From Symsagittifera roscoffensis (taxonomy: Eukaryota; Xenacoelomorpha; Acoela; Convolutidae), in the NCBI RefSeq assembly GCF_963678635.1, contig NC_087063.1, positions 31,200,599 to 31,264,598 on the forward strand: a stretch of 64,000 bases of DNA. Reading direction: 5' to 3'. Numbering within the stretch: the stretch's first letter is position 1; each line of letters opens with the position of its first letter. The notes under the pieces were generated by a model, which worked only from the letters and a program-made list of their open reading frames with translations, made no database searches and was not told the DNA's origin. Shown here piece after piece: positions 29,990 through 42,700 of the stretch. A program made the position numbers and the translations under genes.

Positions 29990-30903
29990 TGTGACATTCG
30001 ACCAGAATGCGCCAAAATGAAGATTCAGCAGATTCGGAATTTTAGCAGCGAACCTTCCGACTTGACGGTTTTAAGCGATTAACAACGTTATTGGGACGAT
30101 TAGTTAAACGATGTAGGTCAAGATATTCTGGTATTTTGAAATTTTAAAAATTCGAAGTATGACGTCATATTTCTGAGAAACGTCAGAAATGGCCATTTTG
30201 ATTAAAAAAACCGAAGGAAAACACAACAACATTATTTGCGATAGCGATAACAACGAAAATTGTGATTGAGAAACAACAACAAATTGCAGAAGTAGCAGAG
30301 ACCGTTCCGAGTTGCAACTATTGTGTCGCTACAATAGTTGCAAGGCCGTTGCGAACAACGGTGAAGGGTGGAAGACAGCCTTCCGGAAGGAAGATAAAGG
30401 TCTTATTTCCCCGGATTCAAGAATCTGGAGGGGTCTCAGGACTGGAACTTTTATCACCTTGTATAAACTTTTAGCTTCCCTATTATGTTCCGAATTGAAT
30501 TTAATTAACATCTGAATTCATTCTGCTAAGATGAGAAGCTAGGAGTTGGGGGAAAGGGTTGATCCATCTTCGATGGAGATGATGATTTTTATCTACTGAA
30601 CATAAACAATAATAATTTAATAGATAGTAGTAGCCCTGATTTTAGGAGTGACCTCGTGGTCTGGGGATACTGAGACCCAGCCATGAGCTCACTATTTCTG
30701 CATGTAATCTAGTTAATTTTAGTGTTTTGACCGAAGCCGAAAGCAGTAACGTTTTTTGTCGACCCGATGTTAGAAAGACTACCGGAAGTACTGGCTTGGA
30801 AGACACGGTGAAAAGCATGTAGAGCTCTGTTTAGACGTTGGCCAGTCGTCTCAGAACCTAGCTTTATTTTCCGTCGATATTTATCTTCCGGGCGAATGTT
30901 ACA
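29990..30903 (+). mobile_element. 3' LTR (914 bp)
   Basis: Starts TGTGACATTCG and ends CGAATGTTACA, colinear with the 5' LTR throughout but with roughly 35-40 substitutions and small indels by eye. The divergence means the insertion is not recent. Confidence 0.95.
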
Positions 30904-31016
30904 CCTTCATTACCATCTCCTCATACCTTCTTCTGTTCTCATAAGCCCTAGAAGTCTCAGTCCGTAGCACTTTCAACTGAAAGCTATGCTTCGCCTGGTC
31001 CACAAAAACCATATTC
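30904..31016 (-). pseudogene. Host-gene exon interrupted by the retroelement
   Basis: The minus strand has one open frame from a possible TTAAG acceptor near 31017 to the LTR edge, 37 codons rich in charged residues (FVDQAKHSFQLKVL, RAYENRRRYEEMVMK). If one CCT copy is removed, the frame continues across the element into the left flank at 5970 (next residues DRSLVQKEIDEHLW) before a stop. The phase also matches the exon at 31252-31428. Unrecognised protein. Confidence 0.45.
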
Positions 31017-31251
31017 GAGGACCCTTAACATTAAAATGGTAGGTTTTAGATCGTTTTTCAGACATTTTCTTCGACACTTCAGTCTATGTACAAAGATTTC
31101 ATTTTTAAAAAGAATTTTGAATAGCCTAACACATTTTTCCAGGTTAATTTTTTCTGAGCCATACTCAAGGCAGAATCATTGTTTCTCATTATTCTGCAGG
31201 CCACCATAAACCAAAGCTCACAATGCACAAATCAAACAATTCTCACTCACC

Positions 31252-31428
31252 TTATCCCTGCTTTTTAAGCGAAGACTCTTCCTTCAGTTCCTGCTCACGT
31301 CTTGCATTCGCATTCGGTGCTGAGAGGCTGACTAAACAAGTGGGGCGTTGTTTGCCAATATATGCTGCTTCTTTTACTTTGAATAGGTTGTCAGCTCTTC
31401 GAAACTGGCTGGACGAAAGTTGTTCATT
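31252..31428 (-). pseudogene. Upstream exon of the same decayed host gene
   Basis: On the minus strand a TTAG acceptor at 31429 opens 58 codons (FKVKEAAYIGKQRPT, ANARREQELKEES) ending at a TAA, one base before a strong GTGAGT donor. Joining the leftover base to the exon at 30904-31016 keeps the frame, so the TAA looks like a disabling mutation in an otherwise proper exon. Function unknown. Confidence 0.4.
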
Positions 31429-31734
31429 CTAAGCCAATCAAAGTTGACCTCGAAAATAATCAGTTAGATTTAAAGTACTTTTAAACTCTAAAATTAATTT
31501 AAAAATGTTTTAAATCCATCAATAAATTACAATTTATCATGAAAATAGTTGTAACAATCTAAGGTTATTTCATCAATGGTATTTCTCAAATTTAAAACTA
31601 AAAAATATAAAAACAAACAACAAATGTGGGATGAATCATTGAGGATTGAAAAGAGAGGGGGAATGCGCTAACAGCAAAGGAACAAAGGAGCACCAGAATT
31701 GGGAATGCAAAAAACGTAATAAACTGCACAAGAC

Positions 31735-32366
31735 TAGATGGCCCGGCTGACAATCATAGTGGCGTTTCCTCTCATGAGGCACACTGAGAGGCTCTGGAGA
31801 AGGCGAACTGGGGCAACACGAGCGTCACGTGAACCAGAACGTCTGGCATCAGCGAGGATAGCAACTGACTTGAGGGTTTTGATAGCTAAAGCGGATCAAC
31901 CCCCGAGCGTTTCGACTGCTAACGGGAAAAAACTGATTCCTTGTTCCTCACAGTTTTTCTCGTGTTTCGAAAATTTGCGGTCCTCAGCAACTTCCAGGGA
32001 CGCCCCGGGGGTCTCCGCCGCACGAGAGAGAAGAGATAACTGCAGCGGGGATGTCACGGTGACGTCGAAAGCAGCTGGGCGACCAGCGCTCCAAGTAGGG
32101 ATTAAAATATCGCCGGGTTTGGACCGTTCTCCAGGGATGAGGTTCCGTTGCTCCTTGATGGGGGCTAAAGAGGCAGCCGAGGTAGCATTGAAAATAATGT
32201 CCCGTAGTCTGTCGTGACGGGAGATCCGGCCACCACTCCCCCCACAAGCGACAGCGTGGTCCCCGAGGACGTCCAGAATGCCAGACGGACACGCGGGGCA
32301 CCTACGAGCAGACGCGAACACAGGAAGACCAAGGCGGTATCTGACAGCAGCTTGGAACTCAGCAGG
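31735..32366 (-). mobile_element. Non-LTR retrotransposon fragment, ORF2 C-terminus
   Basis: The minus strand encodes the zinc-finger tail of a LINE-type ORF2: LPAEFQAAVRYRLGLPVF, then CPAC...DVLGDHAVAC (a CX2C-H-C cluster), ISRHDRLRDIIF, and IPTWSAGRPAAFDVTVTSP, the conserved endonuclease-like/zinc region at the C-terminus of one LINE group. The frame goes through one stop (after AVETLGG, 31893-31895) and then on to about 31735. There is no RT domain; it is a dead 5'-truncated copy. The plus-strand frame at 31738-32217 is a shadow of it. Confidence 0.75.
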
Positions 32367-32433
32367 TAGCTTTAAATTAGTTTTAAATTAGTTTGGAACT
32401 CAGCAGGTAGTTTTAAATTAGTTTTCGGAAGTT
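32352..32433. repeat. 41-bp direct duplication
   Basis: TTGGAACTCAGCAGGTAG occurs at 32352 and again at 32393, each followed by TTTAAATTAGTTTT. It lies at the 5' edge of the LINE fragment. Confidence 0.8.
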
Positions 32434-33103
32434 TCTGAATCATAATTTCGTTTTAGACATATACTTTTTTGAACAAAAATTCTAAATCATTTGGGACTAA
32501 ATTTTCAATGTCAACTCCCTGCTTTTAAACTCATCGCGCGTGTTCGAACAAATTGAATCAGAGCTAGTTTAAAATTCTTGATGGAAGAAGTTTTTTATTT
32601 GAATCAACAAGTCATAATGCGCAAAAAATTGCAAGTTGAACATCATGAGAGATGGTCAATCGGAATATCCGAAAGTTCGCAAAGCTTAGCTACGCATCGA
32701 TTGCGATATATCAACAAAAAGAAGCCCGATACATAAACCAGGAGAAAAAAATCATTAAAGTAACCAATATGTAATGACAGCCGCTTTATATAACTAGTAG
32801 CGATAGAAATTCTGAATCAATTCTCGAGTTAATCAAACACAATTCGACGTTTGCTTTTGAAAGTTATTGTTTTGCGACAAGAAACAAAAAATACTGTCCA
32901 TCATAACATTGGGCCTTGATTGCATCCATATGTTATGTATACGTTATGTACATGGGAACTGTCATGCAGGTGTAGAAACTGCAATATATAGAACAAACTT
33001 TGGATTGTAAAACGGTGAAACTACCTAGAGCAATCTCGTCTTAAGCCTATTCTTCTACTACTACTACCTGTCAAAAAGTGTCTGGTCAAATGAGTTACTG
33101 TCG
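32434..33103. other. Intergenic, no gene seen
   Basis: AT-rich sequence with stops in all frames. I see no feature beyond short palindromic bits such as the CATATGTTATGTATACGTTATGTA-like stretch near 32925-32950. Confidence 0.5.
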
Positions 33104-33178
33104 ATGGCCCCTTTTAATTTCGTTACAAAACCACCGCAAGTTGAGCTCTGCTTTGATGAAACTATAAAGCCGCTGTCC
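33104..33178 (+). CDS. Candidate first exon of an unknown gene
   Basis: ATG 33104 opens 25 codons (MAPFNFVTKPPQVELCFDE) that end at a good GTGAGT donor at 33179. The composition is protein-like, but I could not find the next exon or recognise the protein. It might belong with the terminal exons at 38992-39269, although the phases do not join directly. Confidence 0.25.
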
Positions 33179-33615
33179 GTGAGTCATTTTCAGATACATT
33201 AGCCGTTCCCAGATCCTTGAGCCATTTTCACCATAGTCAGTGGACTTTTAACCTCAAAATATTCCAAAACTTTATTGCAAACTAATCTGATTTGAAGTTC
33301 ATTTTGAATTCTTTGTTACTTCCTACTTAGTCAAGTGCTGTTAACTAGAGCCTAAACCCTAGTGAGTTTAGTGTGCGATCTACTCCCACAATGGTGTCAA
33401 TGCGGTCATACCTTATTTATCGAATTTTGAATATGCAACCATAAGTGGGATCAAATTAAACGCAGTACTCTGTAGAATGCAAACATCTTAGTAAATTACA
33501 AAAAATTTTGTTTCTAGATAGCAATTGTTTTGGGCAAAGTTTGGATCTTGGCTTTGGAGAGATATCTTCTAATTATATATATTTTCAGAATTATGTAATA
33601 ACTCTCTGATAGAGA

Positions 33616-36600
33616 ATGAATGTTCTTCTTTTGTCTTCCACGCGATGTCCCAACTGCTCACTAGCCATCAAATCTTTATTCGCCATTAGACGTAGTATCT
33701 ACAGCTTCAGAGGTACTAGAGAGCCTCTAAATGATCCACGCACTGCTCGAGAGCTTGTTCTAGCTCTTCGACACGATGAAAGAGTTATGCTTTACAGAAA
33801 ACTTGATGAAGTTCTCAAAGTCACGGTAGTCTAGTTTTTGAATTAAAAAAAACAAGGATTTTTTTTCTGTTAGCTTATACTTCCTATAGCAAGTGTTTTA
33901 ATCTTTCCCGGTGGAGTTTTTTCGGCTAGAATTGTTTCAACAGTGTTTACTGAATTTATTATGTTCTTGAAATTTATGCCTTAGCGATTGATAAGGACAT
34001 TGCAATCGGGTAACAGACTTTTCCCAGTTAAACTTGGTATACAGGATTCATCTCTTTTGAAATTTCGGACTCGCAATAGGCCGGTTATCCGACAGACGTT
34101 TTTTTAATTTTCGAATTTAAAAACCCGTTCTATTTTAAACTTAGTTATTAAAGATGTTTTTAATGTAATATCGCCCGTTTTGTTTCATATCAGCTCTTTG
34201 TTAGTTTTTTTTGCACTACTTGTTTCTGTGGTTCAAAATGCGCTTAATGTTGTGCTATGTCGGCGTAGCTGCCTCAATTTGGTTTGCTTGTACGGTTAAA
34301 AAAAGTTTATTATGAGTGTGATTTGTTTTCGATTCTCAACGGGCGTCAGACCAAGTTTTGTCTGCTGAGTTACCCATTCCTGAAGTTTGGTTCAATTCTT
34401 CCTCAAAACTGGTGACTGTTTTCTCGGGATTTTTTTTCCGAATTAAACTTCATTTTAAGAAGACGCGACACACAGCTTGGTAAGAAGCGAGTTTGAACTC
34501 ATTGCTTAAAATGAAGTCGACTCAATAAATGGAGCTCAAAATCTGACAGGAAATTATCAGCACAATTAATCAACACTGAATTGCTACCAGCTAATAACCG
34601 ATAGGACCTTGGGCCTCGTTGTTACTCAAGCAAAGCTTGTGTTATAGTATGAATTATTTTTTTTTCCAACCTAAGTCGCAAATATTGTTGCGACAAAATG
34701 TGGTCATTTTGATCAATAACCAGCTATTAAGCACAGCCAATGCTAAGGATATTAACACAGACTGTTATATTACGAATAGCCTTTTAACTTCAAGGTATCA
34801 TGGATCTATGGATCTGTATCGCAGAGGTAGGGAAGCAGACCAGCAACATAATAAGAGGGTTCGAACCTGAGGCATGTTAGTTGGTTATTTTTTTTTCAAA
34901 TTGACTGGTACTGCTAATGCGTTATAATTGGCTTGCGTCACTTAGCAATTATGTAGACTCATAATTGGCGTGCGTCACTCAAGAAACGTTTTTAGACTCA
35001 AAGTTTTACTCATTCAGTTTTTCCCAGTAGCGTTATCGATCATACTTTTGCTTGTGTATGCGAAGTGCAACTTCGCCTCTCTGTGAAAACTGAGAAAGAC
35101 GTGCTCGAAAGGCAACAAAAGCCTTCTTTCAATTAAAAACGGAATATTTAATAAATATGCTCATTTAAGAAAAATCTCTACCCATATGTCACCAAGTAGA
35201 GTGAGTTAGTTAAAATTGAGCATGTACAATTCATGATCACGAAGTGGATTTTAAACTCTGACCTCGATTGCAAAAAGGCTTCTTAAAGTTACCATTAAGC
35301 CTCTCAGGACATGATATTTCCTGATATTACCCTTGCGATGAGCAAGGTATTTCAACCTGCTACAAGACTTTGTCCCGTATTTAACTTTGTTCACAAAGTG
35401 GTACATTTCGAAGCAAATTGCCTATATAGGGATAAAGCTTGCTTTCTTGGGTCGGCGATAATTATATCGGCTTATTTACCAAATGTTTTTTATTTGAGCC
35501 CATTCGTTGTTTGATATCGATCCACTGTTGATAAGGCTTGTTTGAAATTTTAAAATTACTTATCCGACCTTTGAAAAAAATTTAATACGTCATGAAAAAA
35601 ATTTTTCGAGTTTTTTTTCTCTTAAGTAAAATTTTCCTCGATACTTCTTGAGCAGACCGATCTTCTTATCAATATTTTGGGCGAGTATTATTGAAGTCGT
35701 GAGTTTCGTCGCAACTTTCCCGGTATAATTTTCAATCAATTGTTTCGTCAATTGATTTTTTTGCTTTCAATTGCTTTAATTGTTTCACCTCCGTGTAGAA
35801 CATTGTTTTTCGTATTTTTTTCATTTTTGTCAAACGTAAATGAATCCAGTCTTACGTCTTCAAATATCCGGATAATTTCAAAAGTATGATTTAACTGAAA
35901 TACATAAATTCATGAATCATAATTGTTGTAGAATGGATTGATCGTAGTCATTATTGTTGAAATTTTCAAAAGATATCAGTTTTTTTCATAATTGTTTTTC
36001 AATTTTTTTCATCTCTGCGATGCCAAGCTCATGTTTGCATGTGTGTGTGAAATTTTTTTCCTTCAAATTTTTCATCAAATACTTTCATGGTTACCTGCGG
36101 CGCTACTTGCACAGCAACCGGGTACGTTTGAACAACTTTGTTTGCCACCGTTTTTTCAATGTAGTTTTGGAACCAGGCATAATTTTTTTTGATGTTGAAT
36201 TGTGCGAAGTTCTGTTCCGCATCTCACCTTTGTTCAATGCATTTTCGGGGTATGTTTACCCAGTAATGGTGTTGCAATCGGGTTCTGGACTTTTTCCCGT
36301 AAGCATTTTCGTTCTCAGATGACTAAAATTTGGTCATCTCCATTTGCACTTATGTCTGCAATTGAAGGCTGATTCGATTTACCCTTATGATTAGCAGGTG
36401 TGTTGTCGAAATTTTTTTTAGTTGAAAATTTACGAACTCTGATATCAGTAGATATTTTTTTCTCGTTTTATTTTTTCTTAATTGTATTGAAAGGGTTTGA
36501 GTTTTAATATATTGTTTTAGGCCTCTTTTTGATTCGTTTGAGAAGGAAAAAAATATCTAAATGTTTTGAGGCGGGACTTTGAAAACTTCTTGTGTTTTTG

Positions 36601-39600
36601 AGTTTTTTAGATAGAAAAAATTTGTTTCGTCGCAAGGTGTGTCTGCTGGAAAATTGTGGGCTGTCCTCTTTTTGTTCAGTTTTGATGCTTAGTACACTTG
36701 CTATCAGGTTTTTTTCTGCGTAAACAAATTTGTTTACAGACTTTCACTTAAAATGTTACACGTGTTTCAACTTGCTTCATTATACATACAAATTCTATCA
36801 TTGATCCAGCGCATCTGACGTAGTGGTAACCTACCTACTTGAGACGACAACGGTTTGTGGTTTGAATCTGGTCGGAATCTGAAACAAGAGTTTCGGACTA
36901 TAGTTCGTCTGTTTATTTATATCGGCTTAGTTGCCAGAGCTGGACTCTTTTTGTAGGTTCAGCTGGCTTCTAAATTCCTGAAGGCCGTTTCTCAAACTGC
37001 ATTGGGAAAGTTAATTGTTCCAGGATCTTTTCATCGTTTTTTGTAATTTTGAAAATTTTCAAGTTTGAAAAAAACAACGATTTTTTGAAGGTTTTTTCCT
37101 TCAATTTTTGATTTGTTTTTTTTTTCATTTGCTTTTAATCTTAGTCATTTAGTTTTGTATATCAAGTCTTGCAAAGCTCAGCTTTGCCTCTATGTTCATT
37201 TTCGAATTGTCTTGCCGTTTGGCACATTTTATTGAAAGGATTTTTTAAAGACAAAATTAGGAAAATTTTTCGGTGTTTTAAATTTTTTCTAAGGTTTTTG
37301 TTTTATTTCAGTGTTTCTTTTGTCCTGACTTGTATGCGTTGTTTTGCAAGTAGTGCGAAGCTTTGCTTCGCCTCTTTTTGTAAAGTTTCTTAAAGTGCTT
37401 TTTTATTCTTTGGTTTATCTGCAAGTAGTGATAGTCATTTATTTTTGTATCGCAAGTGGCGCGAAGCTCTGCTTCGACTCTCTGTGAAGAAGTTTTATTA
37501 GAGTCTTTGTTAACAGAATTTCATAAGTTGACCTGAACGATTGGAATGTGGAATATCCCTCTTTTATCTTCCACATTTTTTGATGATATCAAAGTAGAAT
37601 TGAAAAGATGGCAAGTTTATTGAAAATCAAAGCTTCAATAGGTAAAAGTTTCTTTCGTTTTGTTGCTTTAAAAAAAAATTGTTATCGGCGAATGTTGTGT
37701 GTGCTTTTTCGCCGGGACAACTGGCACTTGTGGTTCCGACCATTTGAAAAATGGAGAGGAACTGTATTCGGGTGTGGTTCACTTTTATTTTGTTTTCAAC
37801 GCAAAATCGGCTACCGTAAATAATTATCGGCGAGAGTTGAGTTTTATTCCATATTAAACGCCCTTTCTGTCGTGGTTCAAACAAAAATAAAAAATTTCAA
37901 AAAGTTTCCCTCGATGTCGAGAAGAACCGGTTTGAAATTTTTGATTTTTCGTCCTAATTCGAGCGAACAATGGCTTAATTTAAGCCATATAAACTTAGTT
38001 TTGCTCGTGTAAAGCTCACAATTGCTTAAATAAACTTTTTTCAGTTGGGAGGGAGGGTTAAGTGGCCAAATAATTTGTTACTGGACAATCCGCACGGAAA
38101 ACTGTCGGTGTAAATTTCTTGCTGAGATCTTTAGAATGCTTGATGACATATCGCGCCTGTGATTTTCCCGCTGAAATATCATGGTTCTGCTTTTCACGCG
38201 TCTCAATCAATCCGTTTTTTTTCTGTAATGGATGCTTGACATTTATGTGTTTGGTAATTTGAGCAAATCCAGTTTTCAGTTAACCTATTTTTTTGCTTGA
38301 AATAAAGTGGCCGGACGCTTTAAGAATTGGCTTGTTTTTAAATGAGACTGTGAATTCGAAAGAAGACTCAGTCATAATTTCTGTTTGGTGTTTGCATTTG
38401 TCTGTCACTTGTGTACAGCATAGAATGACTGCCAGAATTTTTTATTTGTCAGAAATATTACGTCAAATTGAATTAGCACAAATTGGTTTTTCAGTAATCT
38501 TAATGATTTAGTGAAACATCTAATTGAAAATAAATTACGAGCTTGGATATAAGTCTTTAATAATTTAGGAAGCCTCATTTCAGCCTGTAAAATTAAGATA
38601 AATTTTCTCAATGTGACGCGTGCGTCAATTGCAAGATAAGCTTTGGTGTTAAATTTCAGTGTTAAGTTTTGGTGTTAATTTATAAAATAGGAGATAAATT
38701 GTTGTGGATTTAGATCTTTTAGCAGTGAACTGACTGACTAGGTATTAAAACGTACGGTGTGAAATTGGCTGGTATTAAATAGAAGGACACCGTTGAGCCA
38801 CTTTTCTGTTAAGTTCATTTTGAGTTTTTCGCCAAGTATATGTGCACTTTTGACAGTATAATTTCTCACCAATTTTGTGCACGATCTTTTCGAGGCTGGT
38901 AACTCAGTTTCAAGAAAGGGGGATTATGGCTGAAGGATTTATTTTCTAATTGTTCAGCTTCGTATTACTCTAACGAATTAATTCGTTTCAGCACAAAACT
39001 TGATGCCTATGTTAATTCATACGCCGCACATTTTGGGAAAGATAGACGACGATATCAATTGTTCTACTATTTGCATGCGTTGTCTATTGCTCGGGTACTG
39101 TATTTTTTTATTACAAAATTAAAATATTGAATTCGTGCATAAATTCTGTAAAAAGTTTCATAAATCCTTTTATCACACCAAGCAAGAAAACTGACCTAAT
39201 TTGGGTAAAAAAACTTTCTAAACCGTAGTTGTCTGAAGACTATGGTCGGAACATGGTGCTGCTTGCTCAGTAACCGGATATCCTTGTTTCAATTGAAGTT
39301 ACACTGAAAGATGAAAAACGTGAATTTATTGATGTGAATACTCATGATCATACTGGAAGTTTTCAAATATTTTTCAAGTGTTTAGTGTTTTTTGTCTTAA
39401 CCACTTGAAACATAAGTGAGTTTTTGCTCACCTAGGCAGAGGATGTTATTCGCTTTATTTTACCTTTGCGATAAGCCAGAGGATTGTACCGGGTATTAGA
39501 CTTTTTCACCGAAGACCTAATTAATCATGATTGGAAAAAATTGTTTTTCGGCTTTTTTTAACAGCAAATTCTGAAGTTCATCGCAACAGCGGTATTCATG

Positions 39601-39662
39601 AACAGAGGTTACTTAACTGGCTTGTTCGAAGGATATATATTGTTGAGGGCCCGGTCGGAAAC

Positions 39663-39713
<51 letters not shown>

Positions 39714-42700
39714 CTTTTTTTGTGTTATTGCTCTTTTCCTCTCTTCAATTGCTCATTTTAGTTATGCTCTTACTTTTTGCTTAACGAGTTGTGAATTATT
39801 TATTCTATTAACTATTGAATTAACAATTGAATTATCAAATACTTATTTTTTGTTTTGATTTGGCTTTATGATTATGGTTCGAAGTGAAGTCTTTGACTGT
39901 GCTTTAAGTAGTCAGACTAGCGTAAGTTTTAGCTTCGTGTCAATCGAAAGAAAAATCGAAATTTTCCCTTAACAAGCTGCTATGCCGTAATTTTTTGTAG
40001 AAAAACAGTTATGAACTTGGGGAAAACCCAGTTTTTTGAAATTTAAACTGTTTTTGAATTTTTTTAAGTATTATCCTCCCATATCTCAGTTGAAGGGTTC
40101 AGTGGAAAAAAGGTTGTGGAATGCACTTATTTTTCTAAAGAAAAACTGATGTGGTCCTAAGAATACTCAATATTTGATATTTTGTAGTTTTTTTGGAAAG
40201 TTGATCGCTTTTATCGAAAACACCTTGCCTATTTTGAGGTTAAGGGTTCAATCGAAATAACAAAGTAAGATATTCTTTGCATACGGCTACATCCTATATT
40301 TAAAGAAAAACGGCATGGCCTAAGAGAAAGACCTTTTTTGAGAAACCTTTTCTTGAAAACTACATTACCAAATTTGATTAAAGGTTTATCGGTAAAATTA
40401 TATTCTGGATACCTTCCCTGAACAGGTGACTACCCCGTATTTTTGATAGAAAACAGTTGTGTACTCGAGAAAGCCCAGTTTTTGAAATTTTGACATTTTT
40501 AGAAACTTGGTTATTTTTCTCGAAAACTACCGTGCCAAATTTGAGATGAGAGGTTCAATCGAAAGAAAAGTTGCTGGAATTTTTACTGGACAAGCGGTCT
40601 ATGCCGTATTTTATGTAGAAAAACAGTTAAAGATTTGGGAAAAGTCCATTTTTGGGAATTTTGACTGTTTTTGGAATTTTTTTCTCAATAACTACCCTGC
40701 CAATTGTGAGATTGAGTTCAATTGAAAAAACAGGTAGTAAATTTTCTATTTTCGAAGAGATTTAATTAAAGCTGTTTAATACAAAAAGTGAAAATTGTAA
40801 AAAAAAAAGAAACTTAATTGTAAAAGTGGATTCTTAGATATCCCAGCTGCAGAAAAAAATTCTATTGGTTTAGTTTTCCCATAGGTGTTAGTTTGTTAGA
40901 AATATCGCGAAGTTTGTTCGAATTATGACGATCGAAATGCAGAGACTTTTAAAGCCATATACATATATTTTTTGAAACTGCTTAGAGTTTAATCAGTCGC
41001 TTTGTTAGGTTTTCTTAGTTATTTTCACGTTTATTCATTGACATCTTCATTGACATGCTTCAAATTCTCAGTAGAATAGTAAAATTACCTATCGATACAG
41101 TTTTCTCAAGTTGGGATAAATTTATCAAGAAATTGTCAATCATAAGAGAGTCCTGAAATTCATTCAGGTTTACGATGATATTTTTTCTTTGAATTACCCA
41201 AGTTTTCTTTTAAAAAATGTTTTGTTTTCGGTTCTCTCGAATTCATTACTTTTGTTTACAATTTTCGTTTTTTTCTATAATTTTTTTACAGTTGATTATT
41301 CAGGTTATTGTTTTTATGAGTTTATTACACTTGCGAAAGCAAGTGTCTTGTAATCGGAACTAGATATTTTCTCGTAAATAGCTTTTACAAATCCTACTGG
41401 CATTTCTTAATTGCTTAATTATTGGAGCTTAACAACTTTTCCAGGTATGTGCACACTTGGCCTAGAGGTAGCGAGGTCGCCTATGCACCCCAAGGTCTGG
41501 GGTCCGAGTCCCGCTCGGACTTTATTTTTTTTTCAGTATGCATGCTATTGATTTTTTCCCGGTGAAAATTGAATTTTTTGCTCAAGTATTGTCGGCTTGT
41601 GCTGTAAATAACTTTCATCGTAGTTGAAAGTGAAAGTGTAGTTCAATGTTATTTGAATGGGGACTTGAGGAATGGGGACTTTTTCAATAAAGTTTTTTTC
41701 GGCTCAACTACTGTCTACTCAAAGATGCTCGGCTTCGTCTCCACGTCACGGATTTTTCTTGTGCTGTCAGCAAGTTTAATTGTATTTGCAAGTGTTTTTC
41801 ATTTTAGTTTCAAGCGGGACCGTAAGCTTAAAAGGTTTTTTTTTATTAAATTGTTCAATCATTTTAAGAAAATCTTTTTTCTTTCGGCTCAAGGTTTGTC
41901 GGTTTTATTTCATCTTCGTAAGTTTTGTTCCGTTGCCAAATTATTATTCAAATGTCTGCCATGTTTGCCTAGAAAAAAGTCTTTTGAGACTTAAGAAAAT
42001 ATACGTTATAATTGACCTAGATTTTTTAAAACATTTTTCTTTGTTTCGACTTCCTATGTTTAAGAGCAATGAACTTATATAGGTCTTGGTGATTTTTTGG
42101 CGGTTTTTTTTCAGGAACAAGTCTTGAAAAATTTTCACTTTCAATTTTGATTTTTCGCGCTTTGACTTTTTTTAAAGTTCACTTTATTTCCTTTGTGTAA
42201 AAATGGAATTTAATTATCAGATTTCCCAGCGAAATAAAAGTTTTACCTGTTGATCCGTTTTTCTCACATTTGATTTTATTAAAAAAGCACCAATCATAAA
42301 TTTTTTGTCTAATTCAAAGAGCTCTAAGGGCATGGCATGCATTTGTTTCGAAAGTTGAATTTAAAAAAAAAACAAGTCAGTTTTTTTCTGTTTCCTTGCG
42401 TTCATTAGTTTTTTCCAACTGTCAGTTGGCTGTGCTTTTTATGTTTGTGTTGTATCGCCAGTGATGCGAAGCTCCGCTTCGCCCCTTTTTTATACTGGGG
42501 CTTTGGAATTTGGAAAATTAAGTCATCATTTTTTTGCGTCCACAAAAGTTTCATCAAGATCTTTACATTTTGTGAGAGACAATGGGTTCTCTTTCTAAAT
42601 TACAAAGCTCCGCCCTATTAATTTTTTGTGGACTCCAATCGTGCTTTTTATTGCGATGGCTAGTCAAGTGGTGCAAACTTGAGCTTTGATTTGTACTGGA

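Larger units (their letters stand above)
5971..30903 (+). mobile_element. Giant Ty3/gypsy-type LTR retrotransposon, 24.9 kb, inactive
   Basis: Matching LTRs bracket 23 kb of internal sequence, with coding blocks all on the plus strand. Order: leader, Gag-like ORFs, aspartic protease, reverse transcriptase, RNase H, integrase, macrodomain-like extension, SGNH hydrolase, giant accessory polyprotein, 3' untranslated part, polypurine-like tract, 3' LTR. The RT-RNase H-integrase order is that of Ty3/gypsy. Typical animal gypsy elements are 5-10 kb, so this is very large; giant gypsy relatives are known in plants (Ogre) and planarians (Burro). In-frame stops, frameshifts, an integrase deletion and two tandem duplications show the copy is dead. 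Its coding DNA is visibly richer in GC than the host DNA around it. Confidence 0.92.
33826..38991. other. TMEM65 intron, first part: T-rich repeats
   Basis: The plus strand is strongly T-rich. It contains two tRNA-like sequences, four copies of the GCGAAGC...GCTTCGC hairpin motif and two copies of the AATCGGG family. No coding exon recognised, apart from a doubtful ATG frame at 37608. Confidence 0.6.

Noticed and set aside
31738-32217. Plus-strand 159-codon ORF
   Set aside because: Shadow of the minus-strand LINE fragment, which has recognisable motifs.
41452-41522. Functional tRNA gene
   Set aside because: Boxes A and B are good but acceptor and T stems do not pair.
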